DNA of 64,000 bases from Ifrita kowaldi (GCA_013398055.1 VZRS01001723.1:310001-374000), one strand, 5' to 3'; counted from the stretch's first letter, positions 14,485 to 28,642 are shown. Notes: a model not told the origin generated them from the sequence alone. Numbers and translations: made by a program.

Positions 14485-15169
14485 GTGGGTACAAAATTGT
14501 ATAGATGATATGAAGTAATAGAAAAGGCAGTCAAAATGCTGTAAAATACAGAGCTCCTGGAAATTTTCTCTTACATATGCAAGCACACGTATTTTTTGTT
14601 GCACAACAGAGATTTAATCATATAATCTAACAACTGTGATCTCTATTTTACATTAAATAGCCAATATTTACAATTTATCAAGCTAATGAAGCAGGGTATG
14701 GTTTGACATGTGGCCTGTGGAACTGACGGGTTTCAAGAGCAAGAATTTCCATGCTACGGTACAAAAGTCTGAAGTTAGAAATGTAAAAACAACTTTGCGA
14801 GCAGGTGAGATATATGGTAGGAAATACAGCTGACATTTTGGCATGGACACCTGCATGTTTAAGGTACTGCAAGTTTGTGTTTGGTTTTTTTTAATGTGCA
14901 TTAGTGTTTAGAAAATCAAAGTCTAAAGTAGTACAGTAAGAGAAATATGCAATTTTCTCTGTCCTTTTGATCTCTATTAATAGCTTTCATCCCTGATGAG
15001 AGCTAGGATTTGCATAACAGAGACAAACATACAAGAGTCTCTGAATAAGAGCACAATATTCTCAATCTCCAGCCCTTTGAGAACTCCATTCCAAAATAAT
15101 GGCACTAGACAAAACAAGATCTTACTGCTTGCAGTGGGCCACAAGACCCTTGTTGTTTGCCACAATATT

Positions 15170-15520
15170 TAATTTGTTTCTTTCTATCTCCTTGGCCGAT
15201 AATTGGAATACTCAACCTATGACTTTTAATAAGCTGCCAGTCCCAAGGTTAATAGACTGAAGTTTTGTAGATGCATTGACTTCTTGTGTTTGGAATAAAT
15301 CGCCCGCAATAGAAAATGTAGATCAAGACCTCAGAAATCAAATTGACTAATTTTAGAAAGAAACGAGAGCAAGAGACACTGTTATTTACAGTTACTGTTT
15401 CTCTTTGCACATTTTATCTCCATTTCTTTTTGTTAGATTAGGCAGGCAGATATATTTATCAATTTAGACATGTATGTGGTTCCTGCAAATATATCTGCCA
15501 TTCTCCTTCCTTGCTTTTGC
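15170..15520. other. Candidate conserved non-coding block
   Basis: This is non-repetitive sequence with homeodomain-type and other TF-like words (ccgataattgg, gttatttacagttac, gattaggcaggcagatatatttatc). The impression is compositional only; no alignment was possible. Confidence 0.2.
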
Positions 15521-18006
15521 TCTCTCTCCCCGAAGCTTTATATCCCATTGATTAAAAACATAGCTAGGTGTCTATGGCGATTTTGTAACTTTAATATGAG
15601 GGGAAGCTTTAAATTTAATTATTTCCTAAAATTTAAATTATGATCTGTGACAAAATAATTAGGAAAAATCACAACTGTTTCAAAGTTTCATGGGACTTTA
15701 AATGCTTGGTGTTTTGTTGTAAATCAGAACTCAGACTGGTAGAAATGTGATGTGGGAAGGATAAGGACAGGTTTTCTTGGTAGTATTATTCATCCACTTC
15801 TACATGATAATGATTGAACAGGAATTACATGTTAGGAATTTGAAATATTGTAAAACAATTTGGTAGTCAGGGAAAAGTCAGCCATTATTTTCTTTGTTTT
15901 CAGTTACATTCTTAAGGTTTTAAAAAGTTGACCATTAATGTTGACTGTTAATAAGACTCTGAAGGCTTTGATTTTCAGAAGAGTAGAGCAAATCTGATGT
16001 TGTGGAACTATTTAAAAGTTGTAAGCTTGGCTTTAAGGACAAAATAACAGGGAGATTGATGTAAGTTTTAATTAATAATGCTGATGAAATGAAAAGAAGA
16101 TGATGCTTATCACCGTACATTTGGAGCAAATGGTTCTCATGGGACTGGCTGGGCAGACTTAAATTTGATTTCAGGTTGTGCTGATAAAGCTGATAATACT
16201 GCTGTAAGATTTCCATGTATCCTTCAGCTTGGTATCACTTGTCACTTCTAGTATTTCTGTCAGTAGTGGAATGAAGGCACTGGACTCTCACTATTCAGCT
16301 TTGCAGATTATACAGATGAAGGTGAGACAAATAACAAAGAGAATGACTTGCTAACACTGAGCACACCTGGACACAATACCTAGTCTAAGTGCTAGAAGTT
16401 AGGACCTACTCCCAGATTTTTTGGTGCCTCTGTAGCCCACACTGCCTGCCTGGCTGCTGTCCTGATACACCTGACTGTAACTCAGCACAGGTTCCTGGCA
16501 CTACCACCATTTCTGCTTTTTCTTGTCAGCTGTTGCCCACTACAGTTTGTGGAAGACAGGAATCGATGACTTTCCTACTTGCCTGTAGTCTGTCAGGTCT
16601 GGGGCTGTGGATCTTTAGAAGCCAGGGGCAGCCTTTCCTTCCTTGATCAGAAAGCAGCCCTGGGGATAAAGTCATGAACCAGGCAGAGTCCCCTCATAAC
16701 CTTGCTCTTCCTGGGGCAAGCTGAAATCTCCATCCTTGTTTGCTGGGCACAATATCCCCTCACACACTCACACCCTATAGTACCCAGCCCATCCTTTCAT
16801 GTGGGTCAGCACTGGCCTCTGGCAGCCATCTAGGCTGAAAAGAATCAGAGGATTCCAGGAGGCAATTTATCCTGGTTACCTGAGACAGCCACCATAAGAC
16901 AGGAAAATTGCATTGTAGAGAAGTCTTGCTTTTCCCCCTGAGGGATGACTATAAACTAGATTTACACACATTTAAACTATCCTAATATTTAGATGGCTGA
17001 AGTTAGGTGAAGTGAGCAAAAGGTGTAGCATGAAATGAGTGGGGGAGTTTAAGACTCTCATATTTTCATATTTAAGACCCAGGGAGAATTTTGCCTTGGC
17101 TCAGCCCACAGCATCTATTGGATTCAAGAACAGAAATTTTTCTTTCTTAGCGTCTTGAAAACTTTTGTCTGCAGGAAGCTGCCTGGGCTGGAAATATTTC
17201 TAAATCTCTGCTCTCAGGTCCTTTCCCTGCCCTCGCTAACAGAAATGGCTTTGCCATTCCAAGTACTACTGGGCAGCACTTGCAGCAGCTCTTGACTGTC
17301 TCACTGACTGCAAGAACAACATTATCTGAGAAGAACCTACTTCGCCCATATCCTTAGATGCCCGTAACAATTCCTTGAGAATATCACTCCACAGGGACAC
17401 CTAAAGAAGAAATAAAAGATAGTTTACCTACTCCTGCAGTTCCGAGTTGCTTTCAAGTAGTGTCTAAAATTCAGTGTCAGGTGACAGGCTTTAGGATTAA
17501 CTGTTGGGACCCTGAGGAAATGGCAAGGGAACCTGTTTTTATTCTATTCACTGTTAGGCACCTGGCTACTTGAAATGCTGCCCACGCACATGTGGCTTTA
17601 CTCCAGAGTAACCCTCAGTAGTGGTAAAGGCACTGCACACGTTTGTGTATCATCAGGAACACCATGAGAATGATCCAAATAAGGGAGTAACTCAGAAGCC
17701 TTTGACAGGGAGCTGTACTTGCAAGTTATAATTTTCTCTCTGTTCTGATCCCCATGCAATTTATTCTGAAGTCATTATGTAAAGAAACTGCAGGCTTTCC
17801 GTCAGAAAGGCGGCTGTGAGGAGCGTTCATTAGAACAGTAGAGAGACAGTGACACCGAGGGTATTTGCCTGTCCTCCTCCTTTCCTCCCACAGAGAGCAG
17901 GAGCAAACGTGCCTGTGGCTGGCTTCTACCTTACACCTCTTCAAGGATGTTTCTTTCAAAGTCTCTTACACAAGTCTTCTGTAGAAAGCTAAATATGCAG
18001 AGAGAA

Positions 18007-18024
18007 GTTAACTGAGTTAACTGA
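18007..18024 (+). repeat. 9-bp tandem duplication
   Basis: Two exact copies of gttaactga at 18007-18015 and 18016-18024. Confidence 0.9.
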
Positions 18025-21000
18025 GTGCACTGTGTACCACAGGGTACTGGAATTCAGTGTTTATTCTATAAACACAGAAGCCCCTGGGAAGTAGCAGCTA
18101 ATTTATGTGGAGCACTGGCAGCCAAATCACAAGAGCCGTGGCCACTCTTGTGGGCAGCACTGGGCCATGTTTTATGGTGCAACTTTGGGGTACTTTTGAC
18201 TGTTAGCATTTTGTGACAAACTTCACAGCCTCTCTGCACGGGGCAGTTTAGAGTGCATACAAGATGGCACTGTGGAGTGATATTTTATTTCCCTTCATCC
18301 TCAGCTCTCTGCTGGTCTCACGTGAGCAGCATTTCTTGCACCAGAGGGGAGCTGTAAGTGTTAGCTGCTCTTGTGGTACAGCAAGTGATCTGCACTTTGT
18401 GTAAGAGGAATAGAGCAAGGGGGACAGAGTGGTTCATGGGTTTGCAAAACAAAGGCAAATCTGTGGCAAGCTGGACACACAGCAGCATGTAAGGGCTTTC
18501 TAGACCTCATTGCTAAACAGGAATATCCTTCCCTTGAGCACAAGCTAAGTCCCTTCTATTCACTGAGGGCTGCTAGAATGTGCTGGTATGGCTACTGCGA
18601 TTCAGCTGATGTGCGGTAGCTTTGTGTCCTTGGCAGTTTTGTAATTATTTGCTGTTTATATATTATAAAAACTCACATGATGAGCAAACATTGTATGGGT
18701 GAGGATATAAATGTTTTTTAAAAACCATGTTTAGTCAGCTCTTGATGCTTGGTGGTCAGGCAAGTATCAGTCAGGTAGAGAGGTGGCAAGTTATGCTGCC
18801 CTAAAGCCATGTAGACTTAGGTGGAAATGTCCTACTTATGCAAATGGATCATAAAAAAGGACAGAGTCTGGCCTCCAGCACATTTAATAGCATTCTTAGA
18901 CTTTGCCAGGCAAGTGTTGCTTCCTGCTTCATGGTTTTGATAGCTGGAAAGTTACTGCTAATGCATTTTTAACTTTGAGTATTGTAGTGAAATGTCACTG
19001 ACTGAACTGCATTCTCTCTTCTGTGTGTGCTGGCTCCCTTAACATGTCAAATGCTGCTAAGTAGATAAAAGGTGTGTCTGCCATGAGATGAATCTACTTG
19101 TTCCTCCCGGCTTATGGACTCCATTCTTTCCGTGTCCATGATTTCTTACACCTACTCATTCATCACAGTCTGGATCCTCAGTGGTGCCAGAACTCAGCTG
19201 GACTCTTCAAGGGACAGGAGTGACCAAGGTTGAAGAGAACACTACTCCAGGCTGTGGTGCTGTCTGGATGTGGGGTGGCGAAACGATGGCGCAACAAGGC
19301 CTGTGCTCAGCAGCTGCCTTTGGACGCAGACCCCACCTTGGCTGCCTTGGCAGCTCCGAGCTTCCCTGGTACTGCCTGGGCTGGGATGGAGCTGCAGCTG
19401 TCACACCAGCCATGGCACTGCTCAGCCAGGCAATGTGAGTGCCTGTGGCCCGTGTCTGTGTGCTGTCCTCCGTGCTGGGTGTGCTCTGCTTGCTGTGCCT
19501 GACTTCATAAGAACATGGGCCTTCTCATTCAAAGGAGACAAACATGTTTCCAAATGCATTTCCTGCTGAAAAACTCCATGGGGATTATTAAGAATTTACC
19601 CATGTTTATCTCTTTTCTTGGGCAAATGATGCAGTTGATTTTCCTGCATACCTATGATGTGGCATGTTTTCTGCAGTCCATCCTGTCTTTACATGAATCC
19701 TCACTTGTGTATTAGTTATGAGAATATTTCATTTATGAAAATAAGGACCTTTAAATCCTGGTTTAGAGCAGACATTGCAGATACTCATGATTTCAGCACT
19801 CTGCTTTTAATTTTGCTGGAGCAGAGCCTGCTAGGTTGCGCTCTCATGCAGGGGGCTTGTGCAGAGCAACTGTGGGCAAAGGCAGCTGATATGTAACTAC
19901 TCAAACTTAAGTATTCACTGAAGCATTTTCCTGTCTGAGAGCTCTCAAATCTCGTATATGTGATCTGTGTGCTGAAGCTGTGCCAACCAAATATTTACTA
20001 TTAGTCTACTGCTTCTTGAAAAATTGAGAGAATTCACATATATTACAAAAAGTAACATTTTACAGAACAGACCACTGAAAGATGTGCTCTATTAGTTAAA
20101 GTGGTTTGTTTTGTGATGTTATAATTAGGGTTTAGCTGAGACAATGCTTTCTCAGTACCCACCTTGTTGTTTGAATAATTCAACTATGAACAATATTCTG
20201 AGCTAAACTCTGCTTTAATCCCAGCCAATTTATGAACCTTCATTCAAACACTCTTCAAGATGTCACCATTTTAAAATTAAAATAATTTGCCTTTCTAGTT
20301 ACTGATTTCAAATATCTTCCTTCTGCTTGTCTAGCATCCTTTGTTTAGATATAAAATATGAAGTGACATAACACGTCTTCAGCATTTTTATCTGATGGAA
20401 ATAGCTAAACTTTGGTACTGACTTTCTTTTTTTGCTCTCTTCAAATGAGTCCACATGGATAGGAGGGTTCACATTGCAAACACCACTGGGTTCTTTAGTG
20501 ATCTGCAGCAGTGTTCTGCTGAGTTAGATTATGAAAGATTTTTAGCACAGTTTCCCGTGGAAATGACATTTATATGCCTGTGCTGTATATATCTGTTTTG
20601 AACATGTGCTTTATTTCTCTCCTTCTGTGTTCCTGTCCCCAGTCTCTCCTGCATGGTTTCTGAGCAGGGACTCTTTCTTACTTCATCTGTGCAGGAGCTC
20701 ACACCTTGGCTCGAGTTTAGCTTTTGGGGCCTGAAGGGATTGGTTTTTTTATAGTGCGGATAAAAAAAACCCAACAAACTGATATTGATAATAAACCATC
20801 TGCCTTGTCTGCCTTCAAACCAAGAGAAAAAATGGTTTCAGAACCAAGCATCCCGTGGATCTTTGAACCCATTGACCAGCTTTGACAGGGAAGTGGTTTT
20901 CAGTGGTGGGAAGGGAAGGGGATATGTTCAGAGGTTCCCTGGTGACCATGTGAGATGTTTGGGTGCAGGAGGCAGACTCCAAGGATCCTCTCTCATGTCC

Positions 21001-22261
21001 TTTGTTCTCTCAGGGAGGGCTGGAAGCATGAACTGACAGCAATAAAGCACAGGTCCTTATAAATGGGAACCAGCAGGGAGGAGACTTGGGTCACAGCTTG
21101 CAACCTCCTGCACAGCAAGGGCCAGGAGTCTTTGAAATGCAATCCAGAGCCAGACTGCTCCTATTTAAGCCTTCCTTGAATTTGCTAATAAACCAAATTT
21201 GGAGGAATTCTTTCTCACTATGAGGAAAAATATAATTTTAGTAATCTTTTAAAAAGTCCTTGTTCCCTTGGCCTGTAATTCCACACTAACTGGTACTTTG
21301 GAGGAGGGTCTAACCTTTAAGTGAAACTGAGCCTGTAGTAATTTTTAGGAGCAGTGCATACCCACTGAATTGTGAAAAATACAAGGATTACTATATAGGT
21401 CTTAAACCTTAGAGAAACACTTTGGACTTCTATAGGCAGCTTAATCGAATCTAAAGGGTGAGCATGGCTCTAAATGTATTTTCTAGTGAGCTCTGTGCTC
21501 CTAGAAGCAGTAGAGAAAATTGCTTGACCAGCTAATGGGATTAGCCAACCACATTCAAAGGTTTACGGTCCACTATGGAGTATCTAATTGAGTAAGATGG
21601 ATATTTCTAATATTCATTGCTTTAATTTTTATGTTTTATTAAAGTATGAAAGGCTCAGTGGCTGCTTGGAAGATAGCTGGAAGGTCTCCTGAGGGAGGGA
21701 TTGTTTAGGATAAAATAAACCAGAAAGACAGTAAAAAGAGGCAGAGAAGAAAATGTTCTGAGAGCTGCTATTGTGCTAGGGGTGTTTGTGCATCTATACA
21801 AATTGCTCAGTATTACCTTACTGTGATGGTGTCATTGATGGGGAAGGAAATTGTGACTTAAGAAGCTAGAATAAAGGCTTATGGAAAAAATAATTATTAT
21901 TAGAGTTATCTGAAAATGCAGCTGTTTTTCCCTATTTGCAGCTGTTGTAGGGCTTGCAAGAAGACACAAAATGCAAGGACCACAAGCTGAATCTTCCTGT
22001 ACAGTATTCCGGCAGCTGTGGGAGTAGAAGGATGGTTCTCCCTGTCCTCCCTTTCTTTCCACCATGTCTTCTCTATGACCTCGGTGTCTGAACAAAACGT
22101 GGGTGTAAATGCATCTCCATGTTCTTATTGCCTCTGGCCTAGGTGCCAGCTGGGGGTGTAGGTGGCAATGTCAGTGTTTCTCTGCAGGGTGTGGGACTGA
22201 GGGTGCCGTGCTGCCGGAAACAGCCTGGCGTGCAGGCACCCAGCAAAGCTGGCCAATTCTC

Positions 22262-22270
22262 TGACTCAGC
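22262..22270. promoter_or_regulatory. AP-1/MARE-like motif TGACTCAGC
   Basis: This is an exact TGACTCA core with the GC extension typical of MAF/NF-E2-type sites. Such 9-mers occur by chance, and its only distinction is a palindrome 14 bp downstream. Function is unproven. Confidence 0.25.
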
Positions 22271-22284
22271 CAGACTGTATGACA

Positions 22285-22305
22285 TTGATATCAGACTGAT
22301 ATCAA
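22285..22305. repeat. Perfect 21-bp palindrome (TTGATATCAG arms)
   Basis: The left arm ttgatatcag (22285-22294), a central A, and the right arm ctgatatcaa (22296-22305) are exact reverse complements. It is less AT-biased than the 8513 palindrome. A TGACTCAGC motif (AP-1/MARE-like) lies just upstream at 22262-22270. Confidence 0.92.
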
Positions 22306-23068
22306 GTCCTGAACTGTCAGACCTCCGATCTGTTATTTTAAGTCTTTTCCAGTCCAGTAAGCTGTCAAGGGTAACACCCATTTGGACAGAGACAGCTGCG
22401 AGAAGGGCGAAGCAAAGCCCAGCTACAAACTGTTTCTCACTCCTGAGAGCAGTATCCAGAGGGGAATCAAGCATTCCCATGTGTGCAGTGGGGATGGCCA
22501 GAACTGTGGGAAGTCATGGCAGGCCTGCAGGGCAAGAGGACTTTGTTGCAATTAGCTCTCTCTGTGCCTTCCCAAATCTTCTGGGTGGGAGAGCCAGAGA
22601 GCTGTGCATGCACTGAGGCACTTCTTGCTCACTTCTGAACAAGGGAAGCTGCCAGTGAGGGAGAGGGCACACAGAAATGTACATTTGACAGCATCTCCAG
22701 TGGTACATTACCCAAGTAAGGATCAAAACAAGCATGCTACAGGCCTTAGGAAAGAAAGAAGCAGATTTGAACAAAATCTGTAAGATACTTATGCCATAAA
22801 GGCATAAGAAGTTGTCCTGATAATGAACATACAGAAGGTTGCAAAGATAGTGGGGAATTAACCCCATTAACTTGAAAGGGGAAACAAAAGCATGTGCCAA
22901 TAAATATTTACTCTCCTTCTGGTATTTGAAAGTGTTCTTATTTGCAGAGCAAACTGAAATATTTTCTGTGGGATTTTGTAGAAGTAATAGTAATATTAAC
23001 TTTGTGTCTTTGTTGCTTTATTTTATTTCTTTGAAACAAGTAGTAAATTTACCATTGCAAAATTGAGA

Positions 23069-23080
23069 TTTTTTTTTTTT
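23069..23080 (+). repeat. Poly-T run
   Basis: Twelve consecutive T, followed by cag. It looks acceptor-like, but no supported exon follows. Confidence 0.85.
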
Positions 23081-24065
23081 CAGTTGTAAAATTTATCTCA
23101 GCTCATTTGTCATGAAAATTTGCCCCTTAGGACTAGTTTGAACAGTATCCCAGGTGTTTAATGTTGTTCACCTAATGAAGGCACAACTCATGAAAACAAC
23201 TATTGAACTGTGGTACACTTCATGAATACTGAGGAGGCATTCAAATTTAAAATGCATGTAGTAGTAACTGGGTCTATAAACTGCTGCTCCTGAAGCCTCA
23301 ATGCTGGATGCATATTTCTCCAAATGAACGTTTTTCACTTGCATGTTTTTCTATTTACAAAAGCCGTTTGTAGATCTCCATTTAGCTTCATCAAGCCACA
23401 GAGAGTACAGTTATAATTAGTTTGGCCATGGAGGGCTTGGCAGATTTTTTGGTGAAATACTCTAGTTCATAACATGCCTTACTAGTCACATTTCTGTCCT
23501 CTTAAATAAGAGGAAATGAATCATAGTTGGATGCAAATAATGTAGGAAAAAAGGTAAAGAGCAAAGAAAGAAGGCTTTTATATCCAGGTGTGAGGGCCTG
23601 CTGTGCATCGCACTGTTAAAAGAGCATGTTATGTGAGGAGGAGGGAGGAATAAGGGTGGATTAGGAGAAACTTGCTGAAATGTGTCCAAAAGGAGTTTTA
23701 AAAAAAGAAAAAGCCTGACCCAGTTGCACCCCTGAGAGAGGAAGGGAACCAAATAAAGGGATCTGTGTAGACACTGAGCACCACAGGAACAGCTTCTGCC
23801 AAGGCAGAACAGGAGATCTTCTGCACAAATATGCCACTGAGATGCTCCAGCAAAGCTGGAGGTTCTGGGAAGAGGGTAGGCCTGGTGTGCCTACCCCAGA
23901 GGATGTCTTGGGGTGAAGGTGCTGTTGAAATGAGATGTCATCCTTACTACAGGGGCGCTGCAGCTCTGTCAGTCATAGCCTGAAAACAGAAAGTCTGTAT
24001 TCTAGGTAGGCTGAAATGAAATAGCTGTCGTTGTCTGCCACCCTGATGACTGATGACAAGCCCAC

Positions 24066-24096
24066 TTTTCCTTTCTTTCTTTTTTCTTTTTTTTTT
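24066..24096 (+). repeat. Polypyrimidine tract
   Basis: An uninterrupted C/T stretch made mainly of cttt units and T-runs. It is low complexity. Confidence 0.85.
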
Positions 24097-26456
24097 AAGC
24101 TTCATTTTGCAGTGCCTGGCCCACAGGCAGGGGGATTTTGCTCTCTTCTCTGAGCTGATGTTGCTTAGCTCTACTAAAAATGCGTATCAGCATTTGCCAG
24201 ACGCAAGTCATTGTTCTTGACAGATTATGCAACTTGGATTATAAAAATCCAACGTTTTTCTCTTTCTGTCTGAAAATTTGCAACTTGCCAGCATAGTGGG
24301 AGGCATTAGTGTTCTCATTTAATTCTCAGAATTAAGCATATTTGCAAATTTAGGCTGGCCAAAAGTAAGAGTTCTGTTCTGAGAAAAAATGGTTGATGTG
24401 CTTCTATCTGTAGTTGCTGAAACGGTTGTTGAATTTCTCATTAAAAATCACTGTGAGTATGTAACGCAGCACAGAACAGTCAGGATACTCATAACAGGAG
24501 ACAGGTCTCTGTGCAGAATTACCAGGCTCTAAATAAATGCTCAAATGCCTATATTGTTGACTGATCTGAGATCACTTAGAGTCTGGAATCTTTTAATTTT
24601 TCTTTTATTTTATTTTTGACTAGTAATTTTTTTGTAACCCTGAAAAATATTTACTTATGAACCAACACTAACTGCAGCAGAAAAACAAAAAAGAATGCCA
24701 GATAGCTCTATTCTTCAACTTTTACTGCATCCCAAAATAGCTCTAGACCTCATTCTGTTCTGAGATCTGCAGTGCACATCTCTGCTCCAATATGCTGCTC
24801 TCTGTCCTGTATTTTAGTGAAACCAGTAGGAGTTCAGAGTATGTGGGACTGCAGAATCCTCAATCTTCCTTGCTGACCTGAGACTACGTTTTCTTTCTGT
24901 GTTTGAAATGGATGTGCTGCTGTGATATTAAAAATGACTGTGAAAAATTCCATTCTTGTTGCAGCCACGTGGTCGGCGTTCTGCATTTAGCCCTTTGTGT
25001 TTCCACTTGAAGAGCAAAGATGAACTCCTGATTTTGGGGATTTATTTTACTTTTGCTTTTATATTGAGGCTGACTTGTATGGACACTGCAGATTCACTAT
25101 ATGGTGTCACCTCTGCCATGATCCCTGTGGCTGAGATACAAGCAGATTTTTATTTAAAGAGCCTAAACTACCAGATTTGGTAAATGATGTGCCTCATGTT
25201 GAAATGGTGAAAAGTGAAATGGTGAGTTGGTGAAGAAGTCTTACTTGCAGATCAAATTTCTTAGCTGTTGTGCTTGAAAGCCAGACACTTAACATCATTT
25301 TAATGCAGTTTTTGTGTTTGAATTAATATAATAAATGTCAATGTTGAATAGCATAAGGTCATATTTTACTACTTTGACCACAAGTGCAATCTTCCAGGAT
25401 TCAGTTTTATTACTATTATAACAGTCACGCTGGAGAAGGTCACCAATATATCTTTCAATATGAAGTAACGTATGAATGAATAGTTTATGCCAACTTTATT
25501 CTCTGCAGTGTGCTGTGAGCTGTATTGACAAAGATCTGCCTGGGATATATTCCATGGAACTCTGGAGTTGCTGTAATCGTGTGTTGCTTATGCTCATTAG
25601 GGCCTTAGTCTTTGCAAAGAAATGAACCTTTGAGGCTTGTATTCTGCTACTTCAAAAGAAAAAGGGCATTTTCCTCAGCAGTATAGATATTTAGTCTGAA
25701 AAGCACAGCTATACACCACACAGCATGATGAAAATGATCCAGCTTTTGCATACATACACTTTGGTTGAACAACAACAGTCCCCAGCAGTGCCAGATTTCA
25801 AAGGTAAATACATCAAGAGTGTGTATCAAAACCTGTGTGCACCCTGTCTGCTTATAAAGAGAAAGACTACACCGATCTTTAAAGCTGAAGTAATTGGACA
25901 CCTACCTGCATATTTACATTCCCTGACACCGTGTTACAATTACTTTTTTGTGTGGCTTCTAAGGTGCATTTGTACAAGATGCAATAGATATCCTTGATTT
26001 TTCTTTAGCGTGAAGGGCTGTGCTCCAAGTAAGGCCAGCTCTGTTGCCCTCAGAGTGGAAGCTCTAGCACTTCTGATTTTCCTGTGTTTGGGATTTATCC
26101 TGGTTTGTTTTTTTAAAGAATTTTTAATGAATTTTTATCATGTGAGGATGAAATGCTACTCAGCTTATTAACTTGTATATCTTACTTCCTTAGAGAAAAG
26201 TCACCAGTTTTTGTGGAAATTGAGAGTGGAAAAAAAATGCAGGGGTTAAAAGGTTTAGCAACATTCAGTGCTGTACTGAATTATGTAAGGCAAAAAAATA
26301 TTAAGTAATAATATTTTTCTTATTGCACATATTCTGTTTCGGGATTATGTGCAGCAGGATGTATGGATCCCAGGCTTCCTTCTTTACTTGTTTGGCAGCT
26401 TTAAAGCATTCTTGTAGCTAAAAAAGTTGTTACCTAGGAAAACTTTTTTGCTTTTC

Positions 26457-26476
26457 TTTTTTTTTNTTTTTTTTTT
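26457..26476 (+). repeat. Poly-T run with one ambiguous base
   Basis: A T-run is interrupted by a single N at 26466, the only ambiguous base I noticed. It probably marks uncertain homopolymer length. Confidence 0.9.
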
Positions 26477-28642
26477 AGTATCTCAAGGGTTAGCATTACT
26501 GAACAGTAAAACTATTTTGTAAAGCTGAAGTCCCCAAACTGTTTCTGCTTTGTGTGGTTTTGAGTGCATAACAAACAATATCAGCTTGCTGCTCCTGCTG
26601 TCAGTCAAGATCTCCTATAGCTGTTGCAGAAAATTTGTGCTTCCTATGCCAGAGCAGCTGGGTTTCAAATCTTGTTTGACAGCTCTGGAGGGGCCTGTGC
26701 TGTGCATGCAGCTATTTTGCAGTGGAAGCTACGTAATGTAGAATGTTAGATATTTCAGGTGTATTTGGCTGAGGGCAGGATTTGTGCTGTGAGCTCCCTG
26801 AGCACTGGGAGGATGCACAAGGTGAGTCACAGCAAGGTGAGGGCTGTGTTCCACCTGCTGCATCCTCCTGCCCTTGGCTCTGCTCCCTGGGCCTGGCCTC
26901 CCGTGTGTCAGCAGCACATCCAGCCATGCCTGGTGTTCCTTTGCATGTTCCCAAGGCAGGGGAAGTGATCCCAATGTGCTTCCACCTACACAGGTGCTAT
27001 GGCAGAACAGGACTGCGAATGTCCCAGCTGTTCAGCCCAGCCTCTTGTCCATCAGTGTTAAGCCATGTTTCAGAAAAATATTTTGAAATCCTTCTCCTTG
27101 AAAAATCTGAATCAAGGTAAATAATTTTCCTGACATCTGCTTCCACTATGTTTTGTTTGCCGTTATGTGCAGATGTATTCTATTGCATCGCACTTGCCAG
27201 CATGGGAACATTTTGTTCTCTGATGTATTCAAAATGTTTAATGACTTTAGCCTTCACCTATTAGGACTTTTATTTCTGGAAAATGTTTATTGCATGCAAA
27301 CAGAGGAAGCAGGTGTGAACATGCAGGCACATAAGCTAAACCTCCAAGTGAGAGTTTTAGTTGTTGGTAAGTTTGGGGAGTTTTTTGATAGATCAGTGGC
27401 AGTCTCAGAAATGTCATCCTCCAAAACACAATTGTGTGGCTATGTGAGTTAAGGCAAGAAAATAATTTTTAAAATTGTATTTTAAGATGTTTGTTACTCT
27501 AGCAATCTCTCCTGCTTTGTTAAAACTGATTTCCTTTTGTCCTGTAGGTTGTCCCAGAGCACACTTGGGGAGATCAGAGATGTTTTGATATCGGAGTTCT
27601 GAACAATGAAACACACTTTGAGTTTCAATGCACGTACACATCTATATATCTATAGCTTACACAAGTTTAAAGGAAATCAATTAGCAATCGACTATTGCAG
27701 AGCAATGGTGATAGCATCTGGAAGTGGGGATAGTTTTCTAAGTCTGAGCAGGACTTTTGAATGTTCCAGTACTTTTTGAGGGCAAAATTACTGGGGGAGG
27801 AGGAAGCTCCTCCTTGGAGAATTTCATTATTTTAGGATTTCTGTAACTGCAGATGAAAATGCAGAGGTGTAGTTTGTCACTGAATGTTTCCAAATCTAAA
27901 ATCTGTAAGACAGACTTGCTCTCAAGGCATCCTCTAAGTGGCTCCCATGGCTTTGAGCTCTGTCTGCTCCTGTTGACCTTTAAAGTGTGCTGGAAGGCTC
28001 ATCCCTTCCCTGGGGCTTGAGGAGGGAGGCATGGCTACCAGATGTAATTCCTGGTGCTTCTTTCCTGCTCAGTCCTTGCTGGCTGGAAGGGAGAGGTGAA
28101 ACTGTCCAAGATGCCGAAGGGCAAATACACTCTTCTGAGCAAACTGAAAGAAAATTAAAGCGTGTAAAGCAAAACGAGTCAGACCATTCTTTCTCAGCAG
28201 CAGAGTTTGCTTTTAGCTTTATTCAAACATTGGTTCCCCATTCCTCCTCCCACTGGAAAACATTAAATTATTATAAGTAATACTGAGTGTTTCATGCATT
28301 TTGTAGTATCTAAGGTCATAGAGGTTGCCAGTAAGTGCAGTGTTTTACTTCCAAGTGTGGGCCTCTTGATGTCTTGGCTGCTGCCACTGGAGTTTTAGGT
28401 GTCAGAATTGTGCTACATATGTGGTGTCAGCTCTGCCTGTGAGCACAAGCTACAGCTCTATTTCCCAGCCTCCTAATTGCTATTAAAGGAGACAGCAGCA
28501 ACCTCGCAGCTGGCATCTCATTTCATCAAAGCTGTGATGAACTATATTCAAAAAAACCTCTCACTTCAAAAATCCTTTCGTTTTGGTGACAAATGTTGGG
28601 GTATATTTGCATACAAATCACTTTCTTCCAGGAAAAGGCTGA

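Larger units (their letters stand above)
10001..20000 (+). other. FHIT: FHIT intron 5, second part: no gene seen
   Basis: This is non-coding sequence. It holds an A/C-rich tract at 10157-10192, a 22-bp palindrome at 14463-14484, a candidate conserved non-coding block at 15170-15520, a 9-bp tandem duplication at 18007-18024, and a GC-rich patch at about 19180-19500 with overlapping chance frames on both strands. No splice-flanked coding segment was convincing. Confidence 0.78.
22140..22620. other. GC-moderate block containing palindrome; chance frames
   Basis: Overlapping frames of 157 (+) and 113 (-) codons cover this block. Neither shows a known domain, and a plus-strand exon would need splice sites I cannot support. 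The non-repetitive core around 22250-22370, with the 21-bp palindrome and AP-1-like site, looks more like a regulatory element than coding sequence. Confidence 0.3.

Noticed and set aside
22143..22616. 157-codon open frame on the + strand
   Set aside because: An overlapping 113-codon frame lies on the other strand. There is no domain signature, and the sequence is GC-moderate, where stops are rarer.
22514..22900. 128-codon frame on the - strand
   Set aside because: No family similarity was recognised and no promoter or splice evidence was seen.
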